NCBI GenBank assembly: GCA_023678885.1 | Contig: CM042955.1 | Coordinates: 19,541,835 to 19,605,834, forward strand | Direction: 5' to 3' | From: Pogostemon cablin | Lineage: Eukaryota; Streptophyta; Magnoliopsida; Lamiales; Lamiaceae | DNA: 64,000 bases | Shown here: positions 1 through 10,400 of the stretch, piece after piece | Position numbering within the stretch: the first letter of the stretch is position 1 | Layout: each line of letters begins with the position of its first letter | The notes under the pieces: generated by a model | Told to the model about the DNA's origin: nothing | The model's database searches: none | Seen by the model: the letters and a program-made list of their open reading frames with translations, nothing else | Program-made: the position numbers and the translations under genes

Positions 1-58
1 CCAGGAGTAACATGCAGTTTAGGCTCATACGTCAAGGAGCGTTGTGTATGTATTTCTT

Positions 59-3000
59 TTACGCGTAGTAGCGTTTCAAGAATTTCCCATTTATGGGGCC
101 AATATTTACGCCATCTTCTGATATCAACTTGTAGGCGCCATTTGTGTATACTTCCTTTACAACATGAGGGCCATCCCATTTTTGGAGAAACTTATTTCCA
201 ACACGATGTGTGACCACAATAGGTCTTCTCACGGCAAGCACCAAGTCGCCAACTTGGAAAGAACGTATTTTCACTCTTTTGTTGAATGTTCTGGATAAGC
301 GAGATTGATAACACTCGAGTTTTTGTTGTGCCTCTAATCTTTTCTCATCCAATGCCTCTAACTCTTGAAGACGCAACTTTGCATTTTCCTCTTCGGTTAA
401 ACCTTCTTGTATGGCCATCCTCAAAGAAGGAATCTGCTTTTCAAGAGGCACCACAGCTTCTACACCATAGACCAAAGAATACGGAGTGGCCTGAGTGGGT
501 GTTCTATAGGTGGTGCGGTATGCCCATAGAGCTTCATTTATTCTCTCATGCCAATCCCGTTTTGACTTAGAGACCACCTTCTTCAATAGACTGCACAAGG
601 TTTTGTTGAATGCTTCGGCCAGACCATTGGCAGCTGCGTTGTACATTGACGACTTCCTTTGTTTGAAGTCGAACTTCTCACACAACTTATCAATCCAACT
701 GTTACTGAATGGCTTTCCATTATCTGTGATGATGTAGCGGGGAACACCATATCTGTAAATGATGTTGATTCGAATGAAATCCGCAATATTTTCTTTCTTC
801 ACTTCCCTTAAAGGCACAGCTTCGGCCCATTTGGAAAAGTAATCGGTGGCAGCAAGGATGTAGAGATGACCAGCAGAAGATTTTGTGAGAGGCCCCACCA
901 CGTCTAATCCCCATGCATCAAAAGGCCATGAAGCTACTGTCGGGTGAAGAGGCTCCGGAGGTTGATGGATCAAATTCCCATGGAACTGGCAGGCTTGACA
1001 TTTTTGTGCATACTCCATACAATCTTTTACCATTGTTGGCCAATAGTAGCCCATCCTTTTGATTCTGAAGTGCAGCTTCGGCCCAGACTGATGAGCACCG
1101 CAAATACCAGAATGAGCTTCCTCCATTGCTTGAACAGCTTCTTCTTTACTTAGGCATCTCAAGAAAACTCCATCAAATGATCTTCTATACAACGTGCCTT
1201 TGAAGTAAATAAATCGAGGTGCCCGACGCCGAATATCAACCCTTTGACGTGGATCACTTAGCAATTTATCATACTTCAGATAATCCACGAGTGGTTGGCG
1301 CCAATCCTCTTCTTCAATTTCGAAGACTTCCACCAAATGATTTTCAACTTCTTCATAGTCATCATCCTCGAAGATTGGTGGTACAACCCAACTTTTACAT
1401 ACTGCAATTTGAATTTGCGCCTCTGGCATGGCTATAGTTGATGCTAGCTTGGCGAGGGCGTCAGCTTGCTTATTCTCTCTTCTGGACAGATGTTCAATAT
1501 CAACATCACCAAGCCAATTCATCAGCTTTTGAGCATACTTGTGGTACGGGAGTAATTCGGGCTTCCTCACTTCATACACTCCGAGTAATTGGTTTATCAC
1601 AAGTAGCGAATCACCATACACCTTAAGGTGTAATTGCTTTATGTCAACGGCCATTTCTAAACCAAGTATGAGTGCTTGATACTCAGCCACATTGTTAGAG
1701 CAATTTTCTGTTAAGGAAAATGAGAATGACAAAACTTCACCACTGGATGTTACAAACACGACTCCAGCACCGGCCCCTTCTCTATGAGATGCTCCGTCAA
1801 AGTACATTTTCCAAGGAGACGCTATCTCCACAGCGAAAGCATCTTCATCAGGGAGTTCATCAGACAGTTCCCATTCTGCAGGCATGGGATGATCAGCTAG
1901 AAAATCTGCCAACACTTGTCCTTTTACGGCCTTCTGAGGGACATATACAATCTCAAACTGTTGAAGTTGGAGATACCACCTGGCAAGCCGATCTGAGAGT
2001 ACTGGTTTTGACATGACGAACTTCAGTGGGTTAGCTTTTGAAACTAGCCGGACTGTATGAGCTTGGAAGTAATGTTTCAACTTTTGAATCACGAAGATAA
2101 GGGCCAGACAGATCTTCTCAATTGGTGAATATTTCAACTCGTTTGGAGTCATGGTTCTACTCAAATAGTAAAGGGCAGTTTCTTTGCCATCATCATTCTC
2201 TTGTGCGAGTAAAGCCCCAACAGAACGTTCTTGAGCAGCTAGGTAGAGAATTAACGGACGTCCAGGTATTGGTGCACACAACACTGGTGCCTTCATCAAG
2301 TACTCTTTAATGCTATTGAAAGCATTATTGCAAGCTTCATCCCATTCGAATATACTGCCCTTCTTCATGAGATGACTAAACGGCTGACATCGACCAGCCA
2401 AATTTGATATGAACCTTCTCAAATATGCCAACTTTCCTTGCAAACTCTTAAGCTCATGTATATTTCGAGGCACATGCATCTTCATGATTGCATCAATTTT
2501 CGCCTTCTCAATCTCGATTCCTCGACGGCGAACAATAAATCCGAGAAATTTTCCAGATGTAACTCCAAATGCGCACTTGAGTGGATTCATCTTGAGTTGA
2601 TGCTCCCTTAAGCGCTCAAACACTCGCCTTAAATCATGGAGATGGTCTTTCTTTTTCTTTGATTTCACCACAATATCATCAACGTAGCATTCGACGATCT
2701 TATGCAACATGTCATCGAATATCTTTTGCATAGCTCGTTGATAAGTGGCACCAGCATTCTTCAAGCCAAATGGCATCACATTGTAGCAATATATTCCTTT
2801 TGGAGTACGAAAGGCTGTTTTCTCTTGATCTACGGGAGCCAGACCAATCTGATTGTAGCCAGATGACCCATCCATAAACGAAAGGACCTCATGCCCCGTT
2901 GTTGCATCTATCATGAGCTCAGCAATTGGTAGTGGGAAGTCATCTTTCGGACACGCCATGTTCACATCCCGAAAATCAACACATACCCTGATTTGCCCAT

Positions 3001-6000
3001 TTTTCTTTCTTACTGGCACGATGTTAGAAATCCATGTAGGATACTTGACTTCTCTAATCTTGCCTGCTTCGAGAAGCTTATTAACTTCATCCTCAATTAA
3101 TGGAATCAACTCTGGTCGAAATCGACGCTGCATTTGCTTAATGGGTCGAGTTCCCCTTTTAATGGACAAGTGATGCACTGCGATCTTTGGATCCAAACCT
3201 GGCATTTCTTTATGCGACCATGCAAAGACATCCCGAAATTCTCGTAAAAGGCTAATGCATTGTTCTTCTTCCTTATCACTTAGCAGGGCACTTATGTAAG
3301 TAGGACGTGGATCACTTTCGTCACCTAAGTTGATTTCTTTCAATTCATCAACAGTGGCTTTCACACCCTCCTCAAATTGCGGAGGGGCATCCTCGGCATC
3401 CACTTCCTCCACTTGAGAATCCTCAAGAGCAGTGATATGATTGGTGGAAGCTACACTTTCTTTATCATCATCATTGTCTTCTTTCGTAAAGACAATTGTT
3501 TGCATCTTAGCCTTCAACTCCCTTCCACATGAGACTGTCAAGATATTTCGCCTCTTCATGCGAGAAGTGATCCGACTTCGGAGTTTTGGGAAGTTGGGAG
3601 ACTTGAAATTATTTTTCTTCCCAATCTTGTTCTTTTCACATGGTCCAAGCCTTTCGAAAACACTTCCGAGCCTTTCGAAGACAGAATTTCTCTTGATTTT
3701 CCTTCCACTTTCATCAAAATTGTCTTCTGTGGATGAAACTTCTCCTTCTGTGATATAATTTGTGTTTGCTCTTCTGATTGCTATACGGACTGGCTTTTGA
3801 GGGACATATCCCAAACCTGGCTTAGCATTCTTGACAGTGTGGCCACTATTTTTCAATGTTTTCTGAGTGGCATTGAGCCCATGTTCAGATGAGATGACAG
3901 TCTCTTGAGGCAACTTGCTCATCACCGGTTTCTCCTTTGGTTCATACCCAGCCTTCTTGAGGAGTTTGAAAGCTTGCGGGCCATATGACTTATATATTTC
4001 TGCTTCAAATACCTCACCATGCTCGGTTTTTGCTCCTTCAATAGGACGTACGAATCCTTTGAGCGGTGGAGAAGAAGTCTTACCTTCATCAATTTTTGTT
4101 AAAGGCAATGTTAAATCTTCCAGGGCCTCAAGCTCTTTGCCTTTGTTCTTCTTGAGAGTGGTGGATGAGGTGCTACCTTCCTCCTTTATTTGTTTACTGC
4201 CCCCATTATCTTGTGTTGGGGCTTCTTCTTGGTTTACTTCCTTTGTATTCTTGAAGAAGTATTTAGCATCAGCAAAGTAAGATTCAGCTTCAGTAAACGG
4301 CTTATCATCGCCGAATACTCTTTTCACACTGTTGCCTTCATTATACTTGAAACACTGGTGTAATGTAGAAGGGACCACACCATTCTCGTGCAGCCATGGA
4401 CGCCCCAAAAGCATATTGTATGAAGTTTTTGCGTCTATGACATGGAAGAGTATCGTTGATCTCATCTCATCAATCATCAAATCGAGAACAATCGTGCCGA
4501 GAGTCCTTTGCCCTTCATGATTGAACCCTTGGATCATCAATCGGCTATGATTGAGTTCATCCACCGGTATCTCTAATTTTTTCAACATTCTTAAAGACAG
4601 AATGTTTACTGCTGAGCCTCCGTCAACAAGTATACGCTTTACTTGCAGCCCTTGCGTATAACCAGTTACAAATAGAGGTCGGTTGTGAGGCTGTGAACCC
4701 AACAACATGTCTTCATCTGTGAAGGCCACCTTCATAGAATAAGCTTTTTCCTTGTTCTCAACTCGTTCATCTTCATTGCCCTCCTCACTCACCGCATGAC
4801 AAGAGCCTTCATTGTGAACTTCTTTTATGGAAGCGAAGTTTGCAGCCGCTTCATCCTCCAACACAATCTTTCCATCCTTAGCCAACTGCATGATCTTTTC
4901 CTTGAAGATGAAGCAATCATGAATGGGATGACCCACCAATCTATGGTACTTGCAATATTTTGGGTCATTGGTTCGACTTGCTTCCTCTGGACGTTTCATT
5001 TCGGGGAGTTCTATGAGTTTGTCTTTCATCAGATCATCAAATATGCCAGAAACATCAGAGTTCAGAAATGGATACTCTTTTTCTTGCATCTCCTTCAGGG
5101 TCAACCTTCTTTGCCCCCACTCTTGGGTAACTTGTTTTCCTTTATCTTTCTTGTCATCTCCATTCTTTCGAATCTTGACTGTAGCAGTGTTTATGGCCAT
5201 TGATTCTTTATTGGAGTTTCTTACATAAGGCTTGCCCCCTTTCTTGGCTTCTTGTCTGTCTCTGGACTTGTAAGAATCCGACACTGGTGAGTGTTTGATT
5301 CCACTGGCTGCCATGCTCAATTCCATATCATGAGCTCTCGTAGCCAACTCCTCGAAAGTCTTTGGCTGAATCCCTTTGAGTATGTAGAGTAAATTCCACT
5401 CCATCCCTTGGATGCACATTTCGATAGCAGACTCTCCGGATAATCGATCTTTGCAATTTAAACTCAAGTTTCTCCATCGATTGATATAATCAATCACAGG
5501 CTCGTCCTTCAATTGACGAGTATTAGTTAGCTCAGTCATGCTAACGGTTCTCCTCGTGCTGTAGAAGCGATTGAGGAATTCATATTCCATTTGTGCCCAA
5601 CTGTCGATGGACTCAGGCTGCAAGTCGATATACCAATCAAAGGCATTTCCTTTGAGAGAACGAACGAATTGCCTCACCATATAGTCTTCATAAGTACCAG
5701 CATCATTGCACGTCTCAATGAAATGTGCCACATGCTGTCTGGGGTTTCCTTTGCCATCAAATTGCTGGAATTTAGGAGGCTGATAACCAAGTGGCAACCT
5801 TAAGTTATTCACTCTTTTTGTGTAAGGCTTAACATAAGTGACGGTAGGCTTGGCATTCTCTTCAAACCTTTCTTTTATTGTTCCAAGTATAATATCTTTG
5901 AGTTGCTCCACTTGGAGCATTCCATCAGCTGAAAGTTGCACTCCTCTTTCAGTTTGCTCTTTTTCAGTAGTTTGGCGTTTTGTGGACTCTTCCACCTCAC

Positions 6001-6424
6001 TCTCGTCCACAACTCCTTTTCCGTTTGCACGGCTAGTCTCCGCAACATCTCTTTTTTCCATCAATTGGGAGATTTTGGTGTCCTGAGCTTCTATATGTTT
6101 CGTGAGCCCTTCGATAGCTTTCATCATATTTGCTAATTGCTCCTCAATAGTTGTAGTGCCGGCCATCATTACCGGGGCTGCAATTGAGTCCGATGAAGAG
6201 CTTGAGGATGAACGAGGGTGTGAGCATGCAGAATCTTCATCACTATCCTCTTTCATGGGTAGCTGTTTTCTTGAAGCCATTTCAACCGAAAAGTTAGAGC
6301 CGGAGGAGGCCTCTGACTGAGCTTTCATCGACATACTCCTTGTAACAACAACGACTTGTTCACTCAATGAGGCGGAGAGCTTGGAGGCAGAAGTCCTTCC
6401 TACTGTGATCTTGACAGGAGTCAT
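59..6424 (-). CDS. Gag-Pol polyprotein, Tat-lineage Ty3/gypsy, 2121 aa, uninterrupted
   Basis: This polyprotein makes the capsid and enzymes for retrotransposition. Approximate domains are: Gag 220-370; a Cys/His segment near 491-504; aspartic protease near 600 with the active site written DGGS; reverse transcriptase 1130-1310 with YVDD at 1247-1250; first RNase H 1390-1470; a second RNase H 1535-1665; integrase HHCC zinc domain 1770-1815 and catalytic core 1838-1940. The integrase core acidic residues are visible in GLDVVGP, TDNGKPF and AEAFN. The first RNase H reads YLAAQ where an aspartate is normally found. The second has DGAS and the later acidic residues, so it is the likelier active one. 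A seven-residue unit SVFERLG is repeated twice near 914-927. The start is an ATG 63 nt after the LTR. No frameshift or stop is seen in 6.4 kb. Confidence 0.95.
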   Translation of the reverse strand: MTPVKITVGRTSASKLSASLSEQVVVVTRSMSMKAQSEASSGSNFSVEMASRKQLPMKEDSDEDSACSHPRSSSSSSSDSIAAPVMMAGTTTIEEQLANMMKAIEGLTKHIEAQDTKISQLMEKRDVAETSRANGKGVVDESEVEESTKRQTTEKEQTERGVQLSADGMLQVEQLKDIILGTIKERFEENAKPTVTYVKPYTKRVNNLRLPLGYQPPKFQQFDGKGNPRQHVAHFIETCNDAGTYEDYMVRQFVRSLKGNAFDWYIDLQPESIDSWAQMEYEFLNRFYSTRRTVSMTELTNTRQLKDEPVIDYINRWRNLSLNCKDRLSGESAIEMCIQGMEWNLLYILKGIQPKTFEELATRAHDMELSMAASGIKHSPVSDSYKSRDRQEAKKGGKPYVRNSNKESMAINTATVKIRKNGDDKKDKGKQVTQEWGQRRLTLKEMQEKEYPFLNSDVSGIFDDLMKDKLIELPEMKRPEEASRTNDPKYCKYHRLVGHPIHDCFIFKEKIMQLAKDGKIVLEDEAAANFASIKEVHNEGSCHAVSEEGNEDERVENKEKAYSMKVAFTDEDMLLGSQPHNRPLFVTGYTQGLQVKRILVDGGSAVNILSLRMLKKLEIPVDELNHSRLMIQGFNHEGQRTLGTIVLDLMIDEMRSTILFHVIDAKTSYNMLLGRPWLHENGVVPSTLHQCFKYNEGNSVKRVFGDDKPFTEAESYFADAKYFFKNTKEVNQEEAPTQDNGGSKQIKEEGSTSSTTLKKNKGKELEALEDLTLPLTKIDEGKTSSPPLKGFVRPIEGAKTEHGEVFEAEIYKSYGPQAFKLLKKAGYEPKEKPVMSKLPQETVISSEHGLNATQKTLKNSGHTVKNAKPGLGYVPQKPVRIAIRRANTNYITEGEVSSTEDNFDESGRKIKRNSVFERLGSVFERLGPCEKNKIGKKNNFKSPNFPKLRSRITSRMKRRNILTVSCGRELKAKMQTIVFTKEDNDDDKESVASTNHITALEDSQVEEVDAEDAPPQFEEGVKATVDELKEINLGDESDPRPTYISALLSDKEEEQCISLLREFRDVFAWSHKEMPGLDPKIAVHHLSIKRGTRPIKQMQRRFRPELIPLIEDEVNKLLEAGKIREVKYPTWISNIVPVRKKNGQIRVCVDFRDVNMACPKDDFPLPIAELMIDATTGHEVLSFMDGSSGYNQIGLAPVDQEKTAFRTPKGIYCYNVMPFGLKNAGATYQRAMQKIFDDMLHKIVECYVDDIVVKSKKKKDHLHDLRRVFERLREHQLKMNPLKCAFGVTSGKFLGFIVRRRGIEIEKAKIDAIMKMHVPRNIHELKSLQGKLAYLRRFISNLAGRCQPFSHLMKKGSIFEWDEACNNAFNSIKEYLMKAPVLCAPIPGRPLILYLAAQERSVGALLAQENDDGKETALYYLSRTMTPNELKYSPIEKICLALIFVIQKLKHYFQAHTVRLVSKANPLKFVMSKPVLSDRLARWYLQLQQFEIVYVPQKAVKGQVLADFLADHPMPAEWELSDELPDEDAFAVEIASPWKMYFDGASHREGAGAGVVFVTSSGEVLSFSFSLTENCSNNVAEYQALILGLEMAVDIKQLHLKVYGDSLLVINQLLGVYEVRKPELLPYHKYAQKLMNWLGDVDIEHLSRRENKQADALAKLASTIAMPEAQIQIAVCKSWVVPPIFEDDDYEEVENHLVEVFEIEEEDWRQPLVDYLKYDKLLSDPRQRVDIRRRAPRFIYFKGTLYRRSFDGVFLRCLSKEEAVQAMEEAHSGICGAHQSGPKLHFRIKRMGYYWPTMVKDCMEYAQKCQACQFHGNLIHQPPEPLHPTVASWPFDAWGLDVVGPLTKSSAGHLYILAATDYFSKWAEAVPLREVKKENIADFIRINIIYRYGVPRYIITDNGKPFSNSWIDKLCEKFDFKQRKSSMYNAAANGLAEAFNKTLCSLLKKVVSKSKRDWHERINEALWAYRTTYRTPTQATPYSLVYGVEAVVPLEKQIPSLRMAIQEGLTEEENAKLRLQELEALDEKRLEAQQKLECYQSRLSRTFNKRVKIRSFQVGDLVLAVRRPIVVTHRVGNKFLQKWDGPHVVKEVYTNGAYKLISEDGVNIGPINGKFLKRYYA

Positions 6425-6487
6425 GTTGTATCTTTGTAGGGAGAAGAGATGAGAGGTAGAGATGGTCCCACTGGGCGTGCCAAAATT
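6425..6487 (-). other. Retrotransposon leader with primer-binding-site region
   Basis: This 63-nt stretch lies between the inner LTR end and the gag ATG. On the minus strand it begins AATTTTGGCACGCCCAGTGG, the position where the tRNA primer-binding site must lie. I did not assign the tRNA. The leader is short, so translation starts almost directly after the priming site. Confidence 0.6.
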
Positions 6488-6813
6488 TGTAACAATAAAT
6501 TTTTGTATTTATAATAAAATAAATACAAATTGAATTACAAAGATAATCCGATGTGGATTGAACTTGATAATTAAGGAAACGATCGCTATTAATCCTCTGA
6601 TTCTTCTCTCGAACCAACGTGGCTTGACTTGACTTTGACTTTGACTTTGTCTTGTCTTTGACTTGACTTGTGTGTGCGCTGACTTTGTTGACTGCACTGA
6701 CTTTGTGTGTTGAGTCGGATCTTCGTCTGAAGCTTGTCCGGACTCGAATTAGGGACTTGTAACGTTTATCCAGAGGCGTCGAGCCTTTGTTTGGATTAAA
6801 CGTGTTTGATGTG

Positions 6814-6989
6814 AAAACACTCGATCTGGGGGGCTTAGCACCTTTATCCCGGGTCGTACGTCGTTCTTAGCTCGAAGAACACTGAAGAACTTAGTGTGTG
6901 GAAAACACTCGATCTGGGGGGCTTAGCACCTTAATCCCGGGTAGTATATCATTCTTCGCCTTGAAGATCTTGAGGAGCGTTGCTCGTGT
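6814..6989. repeat. 88-bp direct duplication inside the LTR
   Basis: A block beginning AAAACACTCGATCTGG starts at 6814 and again at 6902, with matching GGGGGGCTTAGCACCTT and ATCCCGGGT portions in both copies. It lies between the TATA box and the leader, so it is in the transcribed R/U5 part. Confidence 0.8.
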
Positions 6990-7056
6990 TTCAATCTCTT
7001 CAAAGTGTCTGTGTCTTCAGAAGCTTCAGTGTGTTTCAAATGAAGGGAGGAGACCC

Positions 7057-7066
7057 CTTTATATAG
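7057..7066 (-). promoter_or_regulatory. TATA box of the LTR promoter
   Basis: The minus strand reads CTATATAAAG. It is about 420 bp from the U3 edge of the LTR and oriented toward gag, so transcription probably starts near 7030. Confidence 0.65.
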
Positions 7067-7214
7067 GTGAGAGGTGAAGACCCCCTCATAAATGCCCTGC
7101 ATTCTGATTGGTCCAGAGTTATTTGGGCCATATCTTGCGGGCTTGGACTTCCACTGGTTTGGGCTGTAATCAGGCCTATTTTATTTGAGCCTGATTTAAT
7201 TTGTACGGGCTTGG

Positions 7215-7360
7215 GGTCAGGCCTCATTTAATTTGGGGCTTGCTTGACTTGGGTCAGGCCTCATTTAATTTGGGGCTTGCTTGACTTGGGTCAGGCCTCA
7301 TTTAATTTGGGGCTTGCTTGACTTGGGCCAGACCTCATTTAATTTGAACCCCTTTTAATT
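7215..7360. repeat. 37-bp tandem repeat in LTR U3
   Basis: Units begin at 7215, 7252, 7289 and 7326, each starting GGTCAGGCCTCATTTAATTT (the last GGCCAGACC and degenerate). The first three are nearly identical, which implies recent expansion. The location is upstream of the LTR TATA box. Confidence 0.88.
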
Positions 7361-7489
7361 TGTTGGGCTCAAATTATTTATTAATTTACTTTAAGAATTA
7401 ATTTATTTAAATTCCAAAGTAAATTAATATTTAATTAATAAAATCCACGTGTTGCCATTTAATTGGACCGTAAATTTTAAATGCTTACA

Positions 7490-10400
7490 CTTGTGAAGAA
7501 GGGATTGGAAGATAAGTTCAAGAAGTTTTCAGAGATAATGAACAAAATAAGCTTGAGCATTCCTTTCTCAGAGGCAATCATGGAGATGCCGTACTATACC
7601 CGATTTCTAAAGGACATATTGTTAAAGAAGAGGAGCTTAACCGGAATTGAAACGGTGAATTTATCTGAGAATTGCAGCTCAATCATCCAAAAGAAGCTGC
7701 CACAAAAGATGAAGGATCCAGGGAGCTTCACTATTCTATGTGAAATCGGAAAGGGGCCGGCACGACGAGCTTTGTGTGATCTAGGGGCAAGCATCAATTT
7801 GATGCCTTTGTCCATATTTCAAAGGCTTGGTTTGGGGGAGCTTACTCCTACAACAGTGGTTCTCCAATTGACGGATAGGTCAATGACTTTTCCAAAGGGT
7901 ATAATCGAAGACGTCCTCGTCAAAGTGGAAAAGCTAATCTTTCCTGTGGACTTTCTTGTGCTAGAGATGGAAGAAGACAAGGATAATATCCCTTTAATCT
8001 TGGGGAGACCTTTTCTTGCGACTGCTGGAGCTATGATTGACATAAAGGAGAGCTTAGATTGCGGATGGATAAAGAAGAAGTTCTTTTCAACTTGGACAAA
8101 GCAATTAAGATGCCCATGGAGTCGCAGTGTTATAGTATTGACGTGGTGGAGGAGATTGTGAAAGAGGATATGTCTCTGATCTTATCGAATGATTCTCTCG
8201 AAACATGTTTGATGGAGTCTCTTACTTATCCCACTACGGAGCTTGATGGACTCTCAAACGAGGTACGTATTGAATTTCTTGAAAACTTATTTGCTTTGGG
8301 TGATGACAGGTTTGAATCGGAAAGAGCTAAGGTGGAAGAAGTCAAGTGGACGAGAAAGTACTTGCCATTGGATAACGAGAGCTCTCCGATGGAAGTGAGG
8401 AAAGAGGAGTTGAAACTTCTGCCGAAACACTTGAAGTACGCCTTTCTTGGCGACAATGAAAAATATCCGGTAATTGTATCTTCTTCTCTTGATGATGATC
8501 AACTTGAGGAGTTATTGAATGTTCTTAGGAAGTATAAATCTGCGATTGGTTGGTCTCTTGAGGATTTGAAAGGAATTAATCCTTCGTATTGTATGCATAG
8601 GATAAGATTATTAGATGAGGCGAAGGCAAGTGTCCAGAATCAGCGGAGGGTTAATTCCGCAATTCAAGAGGTAATTAGGAAGCAAATCCTTACGTGGTTG
8701 GATGCCGGAATCATATATCCTATTAGTGATAGTCCCCATGTGAGTCCATTGCATGTAGTTGCTAAAAAGGGGGGTATGACTGTAGTAAAAGCTGAGGATG
8801 GAGAAGCGATAGCCATAAGGATTCCTACGGGATGGCGTACGTGTGTTGATTATAGGAAGTTGAATGAGAACACGTGTAATGATCATTTTTCTCTTCCTTT
8901 CATGGATCAAATGTTAGATCGTCTTGCAGGGTATGAGTTTTATTGTTTCTTGGATGGGTACTCGGGGTACAACCAAATTATGATTGCCCCCGAGGATCAA
9001 GAAAAGACCACTTTTACTTGCCCCTATGGGACCTTTCCTTTTCGGAAAATGCCATTTGGGTTATGTAATGCGCCTGCTACTTTTCAGAGATGCATGATGG
9101 CAATATTCGATGAGTTGATAGAGAAGATCATGGAGGTGTTCATGGATGATTTTTCTATTTTTGGTTCCTCCTTTGATATTTGTTTGTCTAACCTAGCTAC
9201 TGTTTTGAAGAGATGCCAAGTGACTAATCTTGTCTTGAATTGGGAGAAGTGCCACTTCATGGTGAAGGATGAGATTGTTCTTGGGCATCATGTTTCTGCC
9301 AAAGGGTTGCAGGTAGATCATGCTAAAGTGGTGGCGATTGAGAAGCTTCCACTACCGACCAATGAAAGAGGAGTGCGGTCTTTTCTTGGACACGCCGGTT
9401 GTTACAGGAGATTCATAAAAGACTTCTCAAAATACTCTAAGCCCTTATCTCACTTACTTGAAAAAGATGTTCCTTTTGTGTTTGATGATGAATGTCTAAC
9501 AACTTTTCAAGTTTTAAAGGAGGCGCTTATCACTGCACCTATCTTGATCACACCGGATTGGACTCAACCGTTCGTACTAATGTGTGATGCAAGTGATGTA
9601 GCTCTTGGGGTGGTGCTTGGGCAGCTGAAGGAAAAGAAGTTCTGCGCCATTTACTACGCAAGTAAGACTTTCGATGCGCACAAAAGAATTACACAGTGAC
9701 TGAAAAGGAGTTTTTGGCTGTTATGTACGCATTCGATAAGTTTCGTCAGTATTTGGTTGGCATGAAGACTATAGTGTACACAGATCATTCTGCGATTCGG
9801 TACTTGATGAAAAAGAAGGAGACGAAGCCTAGGAACATAAGGTGGATTCTTCTACTTCAAGAGTTTGACATGGAGATCCGGGATAAGAAAGGTTCTGATA
9901 ATGTGCTTGCGGATCATCTTTCGAGGTTGGAGACTAGGGAACATTGCGATAATTCTTTCGAGTATATTGAGGAAATGTTCCCGGATGAAAAGATTATGAC
10001 CGTGTTTGTTGAAGGGGCTGAGCGAGCGTGTGTGGTTGCTGCGCAGGGAGTTGATCCATGGTATGCGGATTATGTGAATTATATTGATGTGGGAGAAATT
10101 CCAAGGGATCTCAACCGATATCAACTTGCTAAATTCAAAAGGGATGTTGAGACCTTCATATGGTATGATCCGTTTGTGTACAAGATTTGCACGGATTCTA
10201 TCATCCGTAGGTGTGTGCCCGAGATGGAGATGGAGAGTGTTCTCGAGTTTTGCCATGCACAACCTAACGGGGAACACTTCGAGTTTTGTCATGCACAACC
10301 TAACGGGGCACAACCTAAGATAGCAGCCAAGGTACTTCAGTCTGCTTTTTATTGGCCTACCTTGTTCAAGGATTGTGAGACCTATGTGGCATCTTGCGAT

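Larger units (their letters stand above)
1..7489 (-). mobile_element. Ty3/gypsy Tat-lineage LTR retrotransposon, left part outside window
   Basis: On the minus strand the order is 5' LTR (6488..7489), a 63-nt leader, then one long gag-pol frame ending at 59. The 3' untranslated region and 3' LTR lie beyond the left edge. The domain order gag, protease, reverse transcriptase, RNase H, a second RNase H and integrase is that of the Tat group of plant Ty3/gypsy elements. It is inserted into an Athila-type element of opposite orientation: the sequence resuming at 7490 is mid-ORF coding sequence of that element. The target duplication would be the 5 bases from 7490, but the other side is not visible. 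The open frame suggests a recent insertion. Confidence 0.93.
6488..7489 (-). repeat. 5' LTR of the Tat-lineage element (1002 bp)
   Basis: The boundaries are set by short inverted termini TGTAA/TTACA, by the leader on one side, and by foreign Athila coding sequence on the other. It contains a TATA-type promoter on the minus strand, an 88-bp direct duplication (copies start at 6814 and 6902), a TTGACTTTGAC-rich stretch near 6620-6710 and a 37-bp tandem repeat at 7215-7360. A diverged relative in the opposite orientation is the solo LTR at 26234..27265. Confidence 0.88.

Noticed and set aside
7215..7360. Short regular repeats as a CRISPR-like array
   Set aside because: The 37-bp units are head-to-tail with no unique spacers and lie in a plant LTR.
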